64,000 nt of DNA from Verrucomicrobiota bacterium (GTDB taxonomy: Bacteria; Verrucomicrobiota; Verrucomicrobiia; Limisphaerales; J093), in assembly GCA_029556615.1 (NCBI GenBank), contig JAKQDD010000113.1:124001-188000 (forward strand), read 5' to 3'. The notes beneath the pieces were generated by a model. It did not search any database. It was given only the letters and a program-made list of their open reading frames with translations, and was not told the origin of the DNA. Position numbers and translations under genes: made by a program. Positions 52,439-63,963 of the stretch are shown here, piece by piece (within the stretch, counting starts at the first letter, position 1; each line of letters begins with the position of its first letter).

Positions 52439-53707
52439 CTACTCCTTCAGCCCGCGCAGATCGACCTCGAGCCGCCGGTTTTCACGAACCAGCTCCTCGA
52501 GCGTCAGCCGAGCGCGGCGCAGCCCCGCTTCCCTTCCGAGTATCGTCGTCAGCGCGCCGTCAAGGGACCGCGCCACCGTGGTGTTCGAACAGTCACCGGC
52601 CAGGACCAATCGGTGAAACGCCGCGATGTTCCGCACCGCCCCCGCTTCGTACAGGTTCTGGACCTCCCCCGTGTAACCGTCATCCCCGGATCGCAGAGAG
52701 GCCTTGCCCCCGTACCCGAGCCGGGCATGGCCTGCCTGCCCCTGGACCTCGACGCTCACGTCGAAGTCGGTGCCATTGTTCAGGTGCTTGCCCCGATGCG
52801 ACACGATCAAGCCGTCCCCAAACTCGAATAGCAACGAGAACACATCGTGGCTGTCCCCGTGGGGATCGGGTCGACCGAGACGCGAGAAGCCGGTGGCGCT
52901 CACCGGCCGCGCGCCCGCGACCCACAGGGCGGCGTCCACCGCGTGGATGCAGGCGTTCACATGGTAACCGCCGCCCACCGCCACGTCATTGCACCAGATC
53001 AGGCTCCGGAGCCGGCTCTCGATCGTCGAGGTCTTCGGAGGATCGGCGAACTGGCCCGCGTAGTAGTGGCTGTTCACAGTCTGCACCGGCCCGATCTGAC
53101 CCGCACCCAGGCGCCGCATCACCTCGATGTTGTGCGGATCGGTCGGCATCTGGTAGTCGACAAAGAAACAGCGCCGGGCCGCCGCCGCCCTCCCGGCCGC
53201 CGCCTCGATCCGGCGACAGCCCGGGACGTCCACGGCCACCGGCTTCGCCATGTAGACGTGCTTGCCCGCGTCAACGCTCGCGGACGCATAGTCCGGAAAC
53301 CAGTACGGGGGCGTCTCGAGCGCCACCGCCTCGACCCCGGACTCGAGAAGACGCCGACACCCGCCCAGCCCGGAAAACCGGCGGCTCGGGTCAACCCCGA
53401 GTGCTGTCCCTGCCGAGTCCGACACCGTCGCGAAGTAATCGGCGACCGCCCACAGGACGTAACCCCCGTGGTTCTGGAAGAGCTTGGCGATCCAGGCGCC
53501 CCGTCCGCCGCAGCCAACCACCCCGAGCTTGATCCGGCGCGCCCCGGCAGCCGCCCGCTCCGGTTCCCCGGCCTGCAATGACCCGACGCTCCGCAGGACC
53601 GGAGCCGCCACCGCAACCCCCAGCGCCCGCTCCAGGAAAACCCGGCGCTTCAGCGCCCCAGAACCCGAACTCCCGCCCGCCCGTCGATCCGGATAAGAAC
53701 GCCTCAT
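52439..53707 (-). CDS. Tat-exported Gfo/Idh/MocA family oxidoreductase (2)
   Basis: 422 aa from the ATG at 53707; the ORF track's upstream part is repeat DNA. It has a twin-arginine-like signal (LKRRVFLERALGVAVAAP), then 'IKLGVVGCGGRGAWIAKLF', 'KHVYMAKPVAVDVPGCRRI' (lysine-proline loop present, with Ala before Lys instead of Glu), 'VGGGYHVNACIHAVDAALWV' and 'GDSHDVFSLLFEFGDGLIVS'. It is distinct from gene (1): shorter, with a different central loop. Substrate unknown, probably a sugar or sugar acid. It is the upstream gene of the pair, preceded by adjacent family III and family I repeats. Confidence 0.9.
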   Translation of the reverse strand: MRRSYPDRRAGGSSGSGALKRRVFLERALGVAVAAPVLRSVGSLQAGEPERAAAGARRIKLGVVGCGGRGAWIAKLFQNHGGYVLWAVADYFATVSDSAGTALGVDPSRRFSGLGGCRRLLESGVEAVALETPPYWFPDYASASVDAGKHVYMAKPVAVDVPGCRRIEAAAGRAAAARRCFFVDYQMPTDPHNIEVMRRLGAGQIGPVQTVNSHYYAGQFADPPKTSTIESRLRSLIWCNDVAVGGGYHVNACIHAVDAALWVAGARPVSATGFSRLGRPDPHGDSHDVFSLLFEFGDGLIVSHRGKHLNNGTDFDVSVEVQGQAGHARLGYGGKASLRSGDDGYTGEVQNLYEAGAVRNIAAFHRLVLAGDCSNTTVARSLDGALTTILGREAGLRRARLTLEELVRENRRLEVDLRGLKE

Positions 53708-53711
53708 GGTC

Positions 53712-53800
53712 TGGCGAGGCGCCGCCTCAGACCCAGTGGAGTCCTCAGACTCATGAAGACCCTGCTGTGCCTGCCCACCCTCTCTTCCGCGCCTCGCTAA
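53712..53800. repeat. Dispersed repeat family III, second copy
   Basis: Left arm GGCGAGGCGCCGCCTCAGACC, right arm CCGCGCCTCGCTA, as at 25101-25185 but with a different centre. It begins 5 bp before the ATG of oxidoreductase (2) on the minus strand and so lies in its leader. A family I element starts 2 bp after its right end. Confidence 0.75.
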
Positions 53801-53802
53801 TG

Positions 53803-53890
53803 TAGAGTCCTCGACGGAAGGAGGGGAGGGGCTGCAACGGGGGCGGCCGGAACTTGACCTGGTGCCATCGAGTTTCACAAGTCGAGGACT

Positions 53891-53893
<3 letters not shown>
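53803..53893 (-). repeat. Dispersed palindromic repeat family I, copy D
   Basis: 91 bp, ends TAGAGTCCTCGACGGAAGG and CAAGTCGAGGACTCTA. Its right end provides the TAG stop codon of nrdJ (53891-53893). It sits between nrdJ and the oxidoreductase pair. Confidence 0.88.
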
Positions 53894-57004
<3,111 letters not shown>

Positions 57005-57321
57005 GGGTTGATGGGTTGGGTTTCCTGAGATCACTTCGGCACGCCCGCACCCGGCCCGCAGACGACGCCGCACAAAGAGCAGAAATGTCCACCCAGGGAT
57101 GCGTTCCGAATTCAGCCGGGAACCCGGGCACCCCATTTAGTTGGGTGGGCTTGCGCAAGCTAGTACAACCTATTGTGGTGGCAAGCTCTTTTTTCGGCTT
57201 TTTTCCGATTTCGTTAGTCGCTCCTTCACAACTACTTCCGGACACCGTTTGATGAGGTGCCTCCGTGCGCCCGTGCGCCCCAGCACCGCCATGTCCCGCC
57301 GCTGGTCCAAGCCGCTAACGA
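57005..57321. other. nrdJ leader and upstream region
   Basis: 317 bp without a gene. Reading toward nrdJ it contains A-tracts (CGGAAAAAAGCCGAAAAAAG) unlike the GC-rich surroundings, then the palindromes described at 57149-57178. No cobalamin-riboswitch box is recognised by eye. Confidence 0.5.
57149..57178 (-). promoter_or_regulatory. Candidate nrdJ operator/promoter: NrdR-box-like palindrome and GCTTGCGCAAGC
   Basis: On the minus strand CCACAATAGGTTGTAC (57163-57178) is an imperfect palindrome similar in layout to NrdR boxes (CACAAT…TTGTA). It is followed directly by the 12-bp perfect palindrome GCTTGCGCAAGC (57149-57160). TTGCCA just upstream could be a -35 element overlapping the box. NrdR repression of ribonucleotide reductase genes is well established, but only one box is seen here, whereas two are usual, so this is tentative. 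Confidence 0.35.
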
Positions 57322-57410
57322 GGCGTCCTCGACGGAAGGTGGGCAGGCCTGGAACGGCAGGGACCCAAACTTGACCTAATCGCATCGACTTCCACAAGTC
57401 GAGGACTCTG
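57322..57410 (-). repeat. Dispersed palindromic repeat family I, copy E
   Basis: Ends GGCGTCCTCGACGGAAGG and CAAGTCGAGGACTCTGG; the interior ACGGCAGGGACCCAAACTTGACCT matches copy B. The terminal bases have diverged from TAGAG. It lies 16 bp beyond the stop of 57427..62319 and is preceded by GCTAACGAGG, a possible family III scar. Confidence 0.85.
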
Positions 57411-57426
57411 GCGCGCGCGTTGCGGC

Positions 57427-60400
57427 TCACTGCTTGCGCAGGCGCAACCGCAGGAACGCCCGGCTGATTCCCGTCGTGTCAATGCGGGCCTCCAGCAGAT
57501 CGCGCTTGTCGCTGAAGATGCCCACGGTGCCGACGCCGATGCGGGGCGGCGTCAGGCCCGTGGGCCCCGTGCCGGCAAGGTACCATGTGCGAAGGTCCGG
57601 GGACCATTGCACCTCGGCCACAATGTCCTGGTGCTCCTTTCCCCTCGCCCACTGCATGGCCACCTCACCGGTTTCGGCGTCGACGTAGGCGCCGCAGATC
57701 AGCTCGATGGAATTCGAAAACTGGGGATGGGTGTCGAGATAGGCCTCGACCAGGTTCGGATGCGCGTCTCCGTCCGGATTGGCATCCGGACCCCACGTGT
57801 CGGCTTCGAGGCCCTCGTCGGACACCGTCGCGTCACCGAACGTCTGGCGTGCCCACGACTCGTAGTCGTCGCGCTCGAGAGCATGGACGTAGATCTCACC
57901 CGCGGGCGCCGGATCCGCGTGGCTGCGCTTGTCGGATCCCATCGCGAGGATGCCGCCACTCACCGCCACGGACGCGCCAAAATGATCCCACGCCGCGGCA
58001 TCCCAGGGTTCGAAAGTCCGCTGCAGGCTCCATCCTGCCGAGTCGTCCGGATTGCGCAGGTACAGGTAGACCGCACCCGAGAACGTGTTGGTGCCGAGAC
58101 CGTCGCGGTTGGGGGCGCCAATGGCAAGAACGTCGCCTTCAAGGGCGAGAGCATACCCGTAATCGTCGAAGGCGTCTTCCGTGCGGTTGGTCAGCAGTCC
58201 GGTGAACCCCCAGGCATCCGCGCCGCCCCCGTTCCTCCCGATAAGGTACACCCAGGTGTCGCCGGTCGTGCTTCCGCCAGTGATGGCGCCGACATCGCCG
58301 TCGAGAGCCACCTCACGCCCGAACTCGGCGTCGAACGTGGGCGCATGCACATGGCCCACGAGTCTGGCCACCTCACCCCACTGGTCGGCCCCCCCCTCGT
58401 TGCGGGCAAACAGATACGCCCGGCCTTCGCCGTAGCTCAAATCCGCAAAGGAGAGCCGCGGGGCGCCCACGAGGAGCTGATCGCCGTCGAGGGCGATGCT
58501 GCGTCCGAAAAAGAGATGGTCTGCCGGGTCTCCCGGGAGGATCTCCGCCACTTTGCCCCAATGGTCGGCCCCGCCTTCCTGCCGCTTGTAGATCGTCACC
58601 CGTCCGGATTCCGCAAAGGCGCCATGGGCTGCGCGCGGCGAGGATACGGCGGCCCAGTTGCCGTCCAGCGATACATCATAGCCGAAGGCGGCAAGATCGG
58701 AGGCAGGGGTGCCCGTCAGCTTTTGGGTCTGACCCCAGTGGTTCAGCCCGCCCTCGTTGCGGGCGAACACATAGGCCGCACCCTGGTTGACGCCGGCAAC
58801 GTCGGCCCGGTAGGCGCCAACAATGACCTGATCGCCGCTGACACCGACCGACGCCCCGAACGAACTGTCGTTCACGTTGTCCAGCGGCAAGAGCTTGCAT
58901 ACTTCGCCCCACGCGTCCTCGCCGTTCCGGTTCTTCTTGAACACGTAGGCGGCATTCAGAGTGTCGGTCGCCACGACGCTGGTGATTCCAGGATCGGCCG
59001 CCCCGACCACAAGCGTTTCGCCGTCGAGCGCGATCGCGGCGCCGAACAGGTCTCCGCTCGTCCCCGCCGATCCCTCGTGCTGCGCAACCCGCATCCAGAC
59101 GGAGTTCCGCCGGCGATAGGTCTCCACCGCGCCGCGATCACCGTCCCGCCCGGGACGCCCCGCGACGAGTGTCGAGCCCTCGGCGGCAACGACGGCACCG
59201 AAACGGTCGCCCGCGGTTCCGTCGCGGGGCATAATCACGTCGGTCGCACCCCACGCCGCGGAACCGCCTTCGTTGCGCTCGAATACCGCCACGGCACCGG
59301 ATGCGATCCCGTTCAACTCGAAACCGGGGGCCCCAACGTAGGCGCGGTCGTTGTGCAGCCACACCGACCCCCCGAAATCCGCTCCGGCTGCCGGCGCCGC
59401 CGAACGGAGCCGCGCCTCGTTGTCCCACGTATCCGCGCCGCCCTGGTTGCGGGCATGGACATAGGCTGCGCCGGTGACCATGGCACCCGATGTCTCCCCA
59501 GGCGCCCCCACCAGCGCGAAGTCGTCCTCGATCGACACGGACGCACCGTACCGCGCCCCCGCCTTGCCGAACGAACCGTTGACGCCGGGCACGGGCAGCG
59601 ATTGCGTCAGACGGAATCCACCCCCACCAGGATTGTCGTACACGTACGCCCGTCCCGCGTTCACAAGGGCGTTCGAGAGGCTCGAGAGCCCTGCCGTTCC
59701 GGGCGCGCCCACCAACAGACGGTTCTCGTCCGCCGCCAGGGCGCCCCCAAACCGGTCGCCCGATGAAGCGTTCGGGTTGTTCAACAGCTGCACCCGCTGC
59801 CAGGCGTCAGCACCCCCCGTGTTGCGTTCCAGGATATGACACCGCCCCCCGCTCCCCTCCCCGGGCGCCCCCACAAATAATCGGTCGTGGTCCAGCGCCA
59901 CGCTCGCTCCATACTCGCCGCCCCCCGCCGGATTCGGCGCATTCCCATAGCCCAGGAGCCCCCAGTTGTCGACGCCGTGCCGGTTCCGCTGGTAGACGTA
60001 TACCGAACCCGCATCGGCAAGGTCGGACACGGTCTGTCCCGGAGCCCCCACCACCAGCCACTCGTCATCAAGGGCCACACTCGACCCAAAACGCGCCCCA
60101 TTCTCCAGCGATGCGGGGGTCAGCGTCCGGATGAGGTCCCACGCGTCCGGCAGGTTCCCGCTGCGCCGGAAAAGGTAGGCCACGCCGGTCTTGCGCCCGC
60201 CGGCCCCAACCCCGTCCGGGGCTCCCGCCACCAGGAAATCCCCCGCCACCGCCACGGCCTGGCCCAGGCGTTCACCAGGATCCTGTGCGCCCGGGGCGGG
60301 TTGGGCGGCCGGAGTCCACGTGCCTTCCCGGCTGCCATTCCGGAACAGGTATGCCGCACCCGATCGGTTATTGGTCGCGTCCATGTCAGCCAAAGGGTCC

Positions 60401-62319
60401 CCGACGGCCAACACGCCCCGGTCATAGGCCACGGCCGCCCCAAAAACGCCGGATGTGCGCGGCCCGTCCTGGGCCGCCAGTTTGGCGACCTCACCCCAAT
60501 TGTCGACGCCACCCTCGTCACGCCCGAAAATGTACAGAACCCCCGCGCGCTCGGTTGGGGCTGGCGCGCGCATGTCCCCCGCGAATAGCAGCTCCCCGGT
60601 CTCATCGAGAGCGATCGCGGACCCGAGTTCATTCGCATCCTGGGTGTCTCGGGCCATGAAGGTCTTGATCAAGCCCCACGCACCCGGCCCGCCCACGTCC
60701 CGTCCGTAAACGCTCAGGCGCGGCCGTCCGTCCGTTGCCGAGTCACCGGTGTCGGTTGAACTCACCGCAATGGTGGACTCGTCCGCGCTGATGGCCACGG
60801 CATGGCCAAAGGCCTCCGCCTGATTCGGGTTGGATGGAATCTGCAGGTCCGCCAGCAACCCCCACCGGCCGGGACCGCCCTGGTTGCGTCCGAAGACGTA
60901 GGCGCGGCCGATGAAGTACCTCCCGTCTTCCGGATCACCGACCACCAGCGTGTTGCCCGCCAGCGCCACGGAGTAGCCGAAGGCGTCGGCATCCGCGCTG
61001 ACGGTCGAGCCGTCAATCCGCGCCACCTCGCCCCACCTTCCCGGTCCCCCTGCGTCGCGTTCATACAGAAACACCGATGCCCCCCATCCGCCGACAGCGA
61101 GCCGGTCGCCGTCCATCGCCAGCGCGTGGCCAAAACGATCGACCGGGAACGACGCCGTCACCACTGCGGACACTCCCCAGGCTCCCGCGCCGCCAAGGTT
61201 GCGCTCGTGGATGTACACCGCCGGGGCCGTCCGTCCCGAGCTTCCGACGGCCAGCGTGCCTCCCTCCAGGGCCAGCGCTTTGCCGTGCGCTTGCTGGTTG
61301 TAGGGCGTCACATTCGTCTCCGTCAGACTTGCGGCCTGCCGCCATTGGTCGTAGCCCAGCGGATCCCGCTCGAAGATGTGCACCTTCGAGCCGTACGGAT
61401 CGGCCACGGCGAGGGTACCCCCATAGAGGGCCAAGCTCTGGCCGAATTCCCACGTCGTCGGCGGGTCCGCGGTCAGTTTGCCCAACCGCGTCACCAGCAC
61501 CGGGTCCACCACAAGAGGATAGGCCGCCCCGCGATCGTCCAACGCAAGGGTGATGATCCCGCGCTCGGCCTCGAGGCGCATGGTGGCAGGAACCCGGTCG
61601 CCATCGGCGTCGAAGGCGTACAGCGACGCGTACTCGAGACGTACTTCGCCCTCCGCATCGGCAAACACAACCGAGTTGCCATCGCCACCCGCCCGGGCTT
61701 CAAGCCCGGTTTCGATGGGAAGCGACAGGGTGACCGGCTCATCGACGGCGAAACCGGCGGGCCGCTCGCGAAGCGTGAAGCCCTGCTCCAGCCCCTCACG
61801 CGAGTTCACGTACCACACGTCCGCGCTGCCCCCGCGGTACGATACGCAGGCCCCCTTCGCCTCCGGTTCCAACGCCGCCCAGCCGGCCGGTGGCCCCATC
61901 CGGAACGTCCACCCGTTCTTCCCTCCGCAGCTCTCCAGACGCACTCCGTTCGCATCAAACCGCGAAACAAAACCATGAACCCGGTTCGGCGCGAACCAAC
62001 CCGGCCCGCCACCCGTCGCGTCGATCCGGGTGAACTGGTACTCCGCTTCCGCAATCTGGCGGGCGATACCCCACGAGGCGATGGCTGGCGCCCCGCCCCG
62101 CCGCGAAGGATCCCTGGGCGGCAGCGCAAGGTCCGAAGCGCAAGCCGGCAGGACGGAAGGAGTGGGAGACTGCGCGACGGAGCCGACAGCGGCAGTCTCG
62201 GGTCTTGGAACCCGCGCCGCCGGATGGTCCAGCCCGGATACCCGGCTCCAAGTCCACCAGACGGCCAGGAAAACCAATACACCAACCCCAATGACACGAA
62301 ACCAAGCCTGAGTCCTCAT
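57427..62319 (-). CDS. 1630-aa exported FG-GAP/integrin-like repeat protein
   Basis: The N-terminus is a signal-anchor (WFRVIGVGVLVFLAVWWTW). Residues ~60-300 form an N-terminal beta domain. From ~300 to ~1480 there are about 20 units of ~55-65 residues, each with the pattern FGxSVALDGDxLxVGAP…AYVFxRNxGGxDxWG, an integrin-alpha-like beta-propeller repeat; the large number implies two or three propellers. The C-terminal part has 'PDANPDGDAHPNLVEAYLDT', a calcium-binding-like D-x-N-x-D-G-D linker common before verrucomicrobial C-terminal domains, and ends with a beta domain finishing AFLRLRLRKQ. It is probably on the cell surface. Highly repetitive DNA here could recombine. Confidence 0.88.
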   Translation of the reverse strand: MRTQAWFRVIGVGVLVFLAVWWTWSRVSGLDHPAARVPRPETAAVGSVAQSPTPSVLPACASDLALPPRDPSRRGGAPAIASWGIARQIAEAEYQFTRIDATGGGPGWFAPNRVHGFVSRFDANGVRLESCGGKNGWTFRMGPPAGWAALEPEAKGACVSYRGGSADVWYVNSREGLEQGFTLRERPAGFAVDEPVTLSLPIETGLEARAGGDGNSVVFADAEGEVRLEYASLYAFDADGDRVPATMRLEAERGIITLALDDRGAAYPLVVDPVLVTRLGKLTADPPTTWEFGQSLALYGGTLAVADPYGSKVHIFERDPLGYDQWRQAASLTETNVTPYNQQAHGKALALEGGTLAVGSSGRTAPAVYIHERNLGGAGAWGVSAVVTASFPVDRFGHALAMDGDRLAVGGWGASVFLYERDAGGPGRWGEVARIDGSTVSADADAFGYSVALAGNTLVVGDPEDGRYFIGRAYVFGRNQGGPGRWGLLADLQIPSNPNQAEAFGHAVAISADESTIAVSSTDTGDSATDGRPRLSVYGRDVGGPGAWGLIKTFMARDTQDANELGSAIALDETGELLFAGDMRAPAPTERAGVLYIFGRDEGGVDNWGEVAKLAAQDGPRTSGVFGAAVAYDRGVLAVGDPLADMDATNNRSGAAYLFRNGSREGTWTPAAQPAPGAQDPGERLGQAVAVAGDFLVAGAPDGVGAGGRKTGVAYLFRRSGNLPDAWDLIRTLTPASLENGARFGSSVALDDEWLVVGAPGQTVSDLADAGSVYVYQRNRHGVDNWGLLGYGNAPNPAGGGEYGASVALDHDRLFVGAPGEGSGGRCHILERNTGGADAWQRVQLLNNPNASSGDRFGGALAADENRLLVGAPGTAGLSSLSNALVNAGRAYVYDNPGGGGFRLTQSLPVPGVNGSFGKAGARYGASVSIEDDFALVGAPGETSGAMVTGAAYVHARNQGGADTWDNEARLRSAAPAAGADFGGSVWLHNDRAYVGAPGFELNGIASGAVAVFERNEGGSAAWGATDVIMPRDGTAGDRFGAVVAAEGSTLVAGRPGRDGDRGAVETYRRRNSVWMRVAQHEGSAGTSGDLFGAAIALDGETLVVGAADPGITSVVATDTLNAAYVFKKNRNGEDAWGEVCKLLPLDNVNDSSFGASVGVSGDQVIVGAYRADVAGVNQGAAYVFARNEGGLNHWGQTQKLTGTPASDLAAFGYDVSLDGNWAAVSSPRAAHGAFAESGRVTIYKRQEGGADHWGKVAEILPGDPADHLFFGRSIALDGDQLLVGAPRLSFADLSYGEGRAYLFARNEGGADQWGEVARLVGHVHAPTFDAEFGREVALDGDVGAITGGSTTGDTWVYLIGRNGGGADAWGFTGLLTNRTEDAFDDYGYALALEGDVLAIGAPNRDGLGTNTFSGAVYLYLRNPDDSAGWSLQRTFEPWDAAAWDHFGASVAVSGGILAMGSDKRSHADPAPAGEIYVHALERDDYESWARQTFGDATVSDEGLEADTWGPDANPDGDAHPNLVEAYLDTHPQFSNSIELICGAYVDAETGEVAMQWARGKEHQDIVAEVQWSPDLRTWYLAGTGPTGLTPPRIGVGTVGIFSDKRDLLEARIDTTGISRAFLRLRLRKQ

Positions 62320-62597
62320 CCCTTGCTCCCCATCAGCCGGATTGTGCCGGGACTGGAGATCCTATTCAAGAAAAAGCAATGGAAGGGCACAATGCGACCC
62401 CATTGCCTCCCATCTGCGGAGATGCCGGTCGAAAGCAGAATCGCCAAAGAATGGCTTTACATCCCGCTCGGAAGTTATCCAGACTCACCTCGAGCCTCGC
62501 AGAGAACCCGTTTCCAGGGGAAAAAACCTGGAAGCAGACGTTCCGGCCCCGGCCCCAAAAACCAAGTTCACACCCCTCACTCCTAACCGAAGAGCAC
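62320..62597. other. Intergenic region, lower GC
   Basis: 278 bp between divergent genes. It is noticeably less GC-rich than its surroundings, as expected for a promoter region serving 57427..62319 (-) and the truncated gene at 62598 (+). I see no specific site I can support. Confidence 0.4.
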
Positions 62598-62720
62598 ATG
62601 ATGGCGCGTCACACAAGCCTGCGAATCGTCGCAATATGGGCAACTGCCATCGGGCTGAGTGTTTCTGCCTCCCATGCGCAGCAGGTTTATTGGACGGGTG
62701 TGCAACAAACGAGTGCATGA
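62598..62720 (+). pseudogene. Exported protein gene cut short after its signal peptide
   Basis: 40 residues: a basic start (MMARHTSLRIV), a hydrophobic core (AIWATAIGLSVSASHA) with an A-x-A cleavage site, and 'QQVYWTGVQQTSA', which resembles the first mature residues of PVC beta-strand repeat proteins (…YWTG/TWTG). It then stops. A transposase remnant begins six bases later on the other strand, so insertion is the likely cause of truncation. GAAGAG upstream is a plausible ribosome binding site. Confidence 0.6.
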
Positions 62721-62726
62721 GCACTT

Positions 62727-63335
62727 TTACATGGAAAATGGGGTAACACTATTGCGGTTGATGGAGACCTCGATCAGGCCCTGGCGGCGGAGCCAGGATT
62801 CCACGGCGTCACGCCAAGCACGGCGCACGTCCCGGTGACCGGGAGCTTCCATAGCGCGCAGGGTGCGCTTCGCGCGGGCGCTAATCCACGCAAAAATCGC
62901 ATGCCGCCGGGCGCGGGTCCACCGAGCCCGCCGGTCGTGGAAGTACGCGGCGGTGGCCGATCGGCCGCCCAGGCTCCGGCGCCACACCTGGTTGTGCCGG
63001 TGGACAAAGAACCGGACGTAGGGCCGGGCACGTTCCGGTTCCCAGAGCCGCCCGGGCACGGCACAGGCACGCCACTGGGCCTTGATCTCGCCAATCCCGT
63101 GCTCGATCGCGCCGTTGTAGCGCGCACAGTGCACCGGACTATCGAGCGGCAAGACCCCCGCCTGCGCCAGCAGGGCGTTGACCTCCGGCGTGTTGAACAC
63201 GCCGCCGTTGTCCCGCTTCAGGAACAAGGGGGCTCCGTGGCGGCGGAAGAGCTGGCCCAGGTACCCGGCGGCCTCAGTGCCCGAGAGGTTCAGGACCAGC
63301 AGCGGCTCGAACTGGAAGGCGGTGGTGTGGCTGCG
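62727..63335 (-). pseudogene. N-terminally truncated integrase-core (DDE) transposase
   Basis: The frame is open from a TAA at 63336-63338 down to 62727 but has no proper start. It shows the second half of an rve-type core: 'FQFEPLLVLNLSGTEAAGYL', 'FLKRDNGGVFNTPEVNALLA' (second catalytic Asp) and 'SPVHCARYNGAIEHGIGEIK' (catalytic Glu). The basic C-terminal tail follows (…RRARWTRARRHAIFAWISAR). The first catalytic Asp and the DNA-binding domain are missing, so it should be inactive. Clear terminal inverted repeats were not found by eye. Confidence 0.7.
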
Positions 63336-63356
63336 TTACGCAATCCAGGAGTCGTC

Positions 63357-63509
63357 ATGAGCAAAAAGCGAACACTGTCGATTCCCCTATGTCAGGAGCT
63401 CTGGATTCCTTACACCGTTTGTGCGGGACAGCGGCGCGGTTCTCACGTTTGGGGCTTTTCCAGGCGAAGAGAATACCCCGACGGATTGTCCGGCCACTGC
63501 TCGTCGTAG
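63357..63509 (+). CDS. Possible short or truncated protein with good RBS
   Basis: ATG at 63357 has AGGAG five bases upstream (63347-63351). The frame runs 50 residues (MSKKRTLSIPLCQELWIPYT…) and its last third is antisense to 63443..63805. Neither domain nor family is recognisable. It may be the first residues of a gene broken by the mobile-element events around 62.7-63.4 kb. Confidence 0.25.
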   Translation: MSKKRTLSIPLCQELWIPYTVCAGQRRGSHVWGFSRRREYPDGLSGHCSS

Positions 63510-63805
63510 GTGAAGAATTCGAGCGTCTTCAATTTCCCGTTTTCGACATAGAGGACGCCGCCAAATCCATTTTCCAGTCCTCGCATTTGCCCGGACAGAT
63601 TGGATATGACTTTTCTGTCTCTGGCGGCCGCCGCCATCTCGTCGGGAACGTCGAACTCGACAAACAACCCAACGCCACTGTGGTCACGTTTCCTGACCTT
63701 CACTGACTGCATCTGACGACGAAGTGCCTCGTCGGCGCAATTCGGCGACGACAGCAAAAGTTCGAGCGACTGTCGTTCAAAGTCTGTCAGAGCGGGCTCA
63801 GTCAT
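63443..63805 (-). CDS. Small acidic protein, possible immunity-type protein
   Basis: 120 aa beginning MTEPALTDFERQSLELLL, with the segment 'DHSGVGLFVEFDVPDE', then 'GGVLYVENGKLKTLEFFTYD' and 'WPDNPSGYSL'. A widespread family of ~115-aa proteins shares this layout (FERQ-L-LLL, GVGFF/FxVP, LE-FTYG…WPD). Their function is not established to my knowledge, though many sit beside polymorphic toxins. The ATG overlaps the stop of the upstream frame (63802-63963) by four bases, the arrangement expected of a toxin-immunity pair. Confidence 0.65.
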   Translation of the reverse strand: MTEPALTDFERQSLELLLSSPNCADEALRRQMQSVKVRKRDHSGVGLFVEFDVPDEMAAAARDRKVISNLSGQMRGLENGFGGVLYVENGKLKTLEFFTYDEQWPDNPSGYSLRLEKPQT

Positions 63806-63963
63806 TTGAATACTGTTCCAATCTTCACCGTTCCGTCAGGCATCACCGTGCCGCGGACGGTGATGGTCTGGCCTTTGACAGCTATTTGAATCAGCCACCA
63901 AGGACGAGCTTCGGGACTTCCTCCGCGACCGGTTGACGCCGACGTTCGAGACCTGCCGGCCGG
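63802..63963 (-). pseudogene. Tail of a larger protein, possible toxin C-terminus
   Basis: The 53-residue open frame reads '…PEARPWWLIQIAVKGQTITV' then 'RGTVMPDGTVKIGTVFK', ending in a TGA that overlaps the ATG of 63443..63805. It has no start, and an in-frame TGA lies just upstream at 63964-63966, so the parent gene is frameshifted or truncated. The ordered beta-hairpin pattern and the four-base overlap support a real former coding sequence. Not in the ORF track. Confidence 0.45.

Noticed and set aside
57005-57321. Cobalamin riboswitch upstream of the B12-dependent nrdJ
   Set aside because: No B12-box-like sequence could be found by eye; a covariance-model search would settle it.
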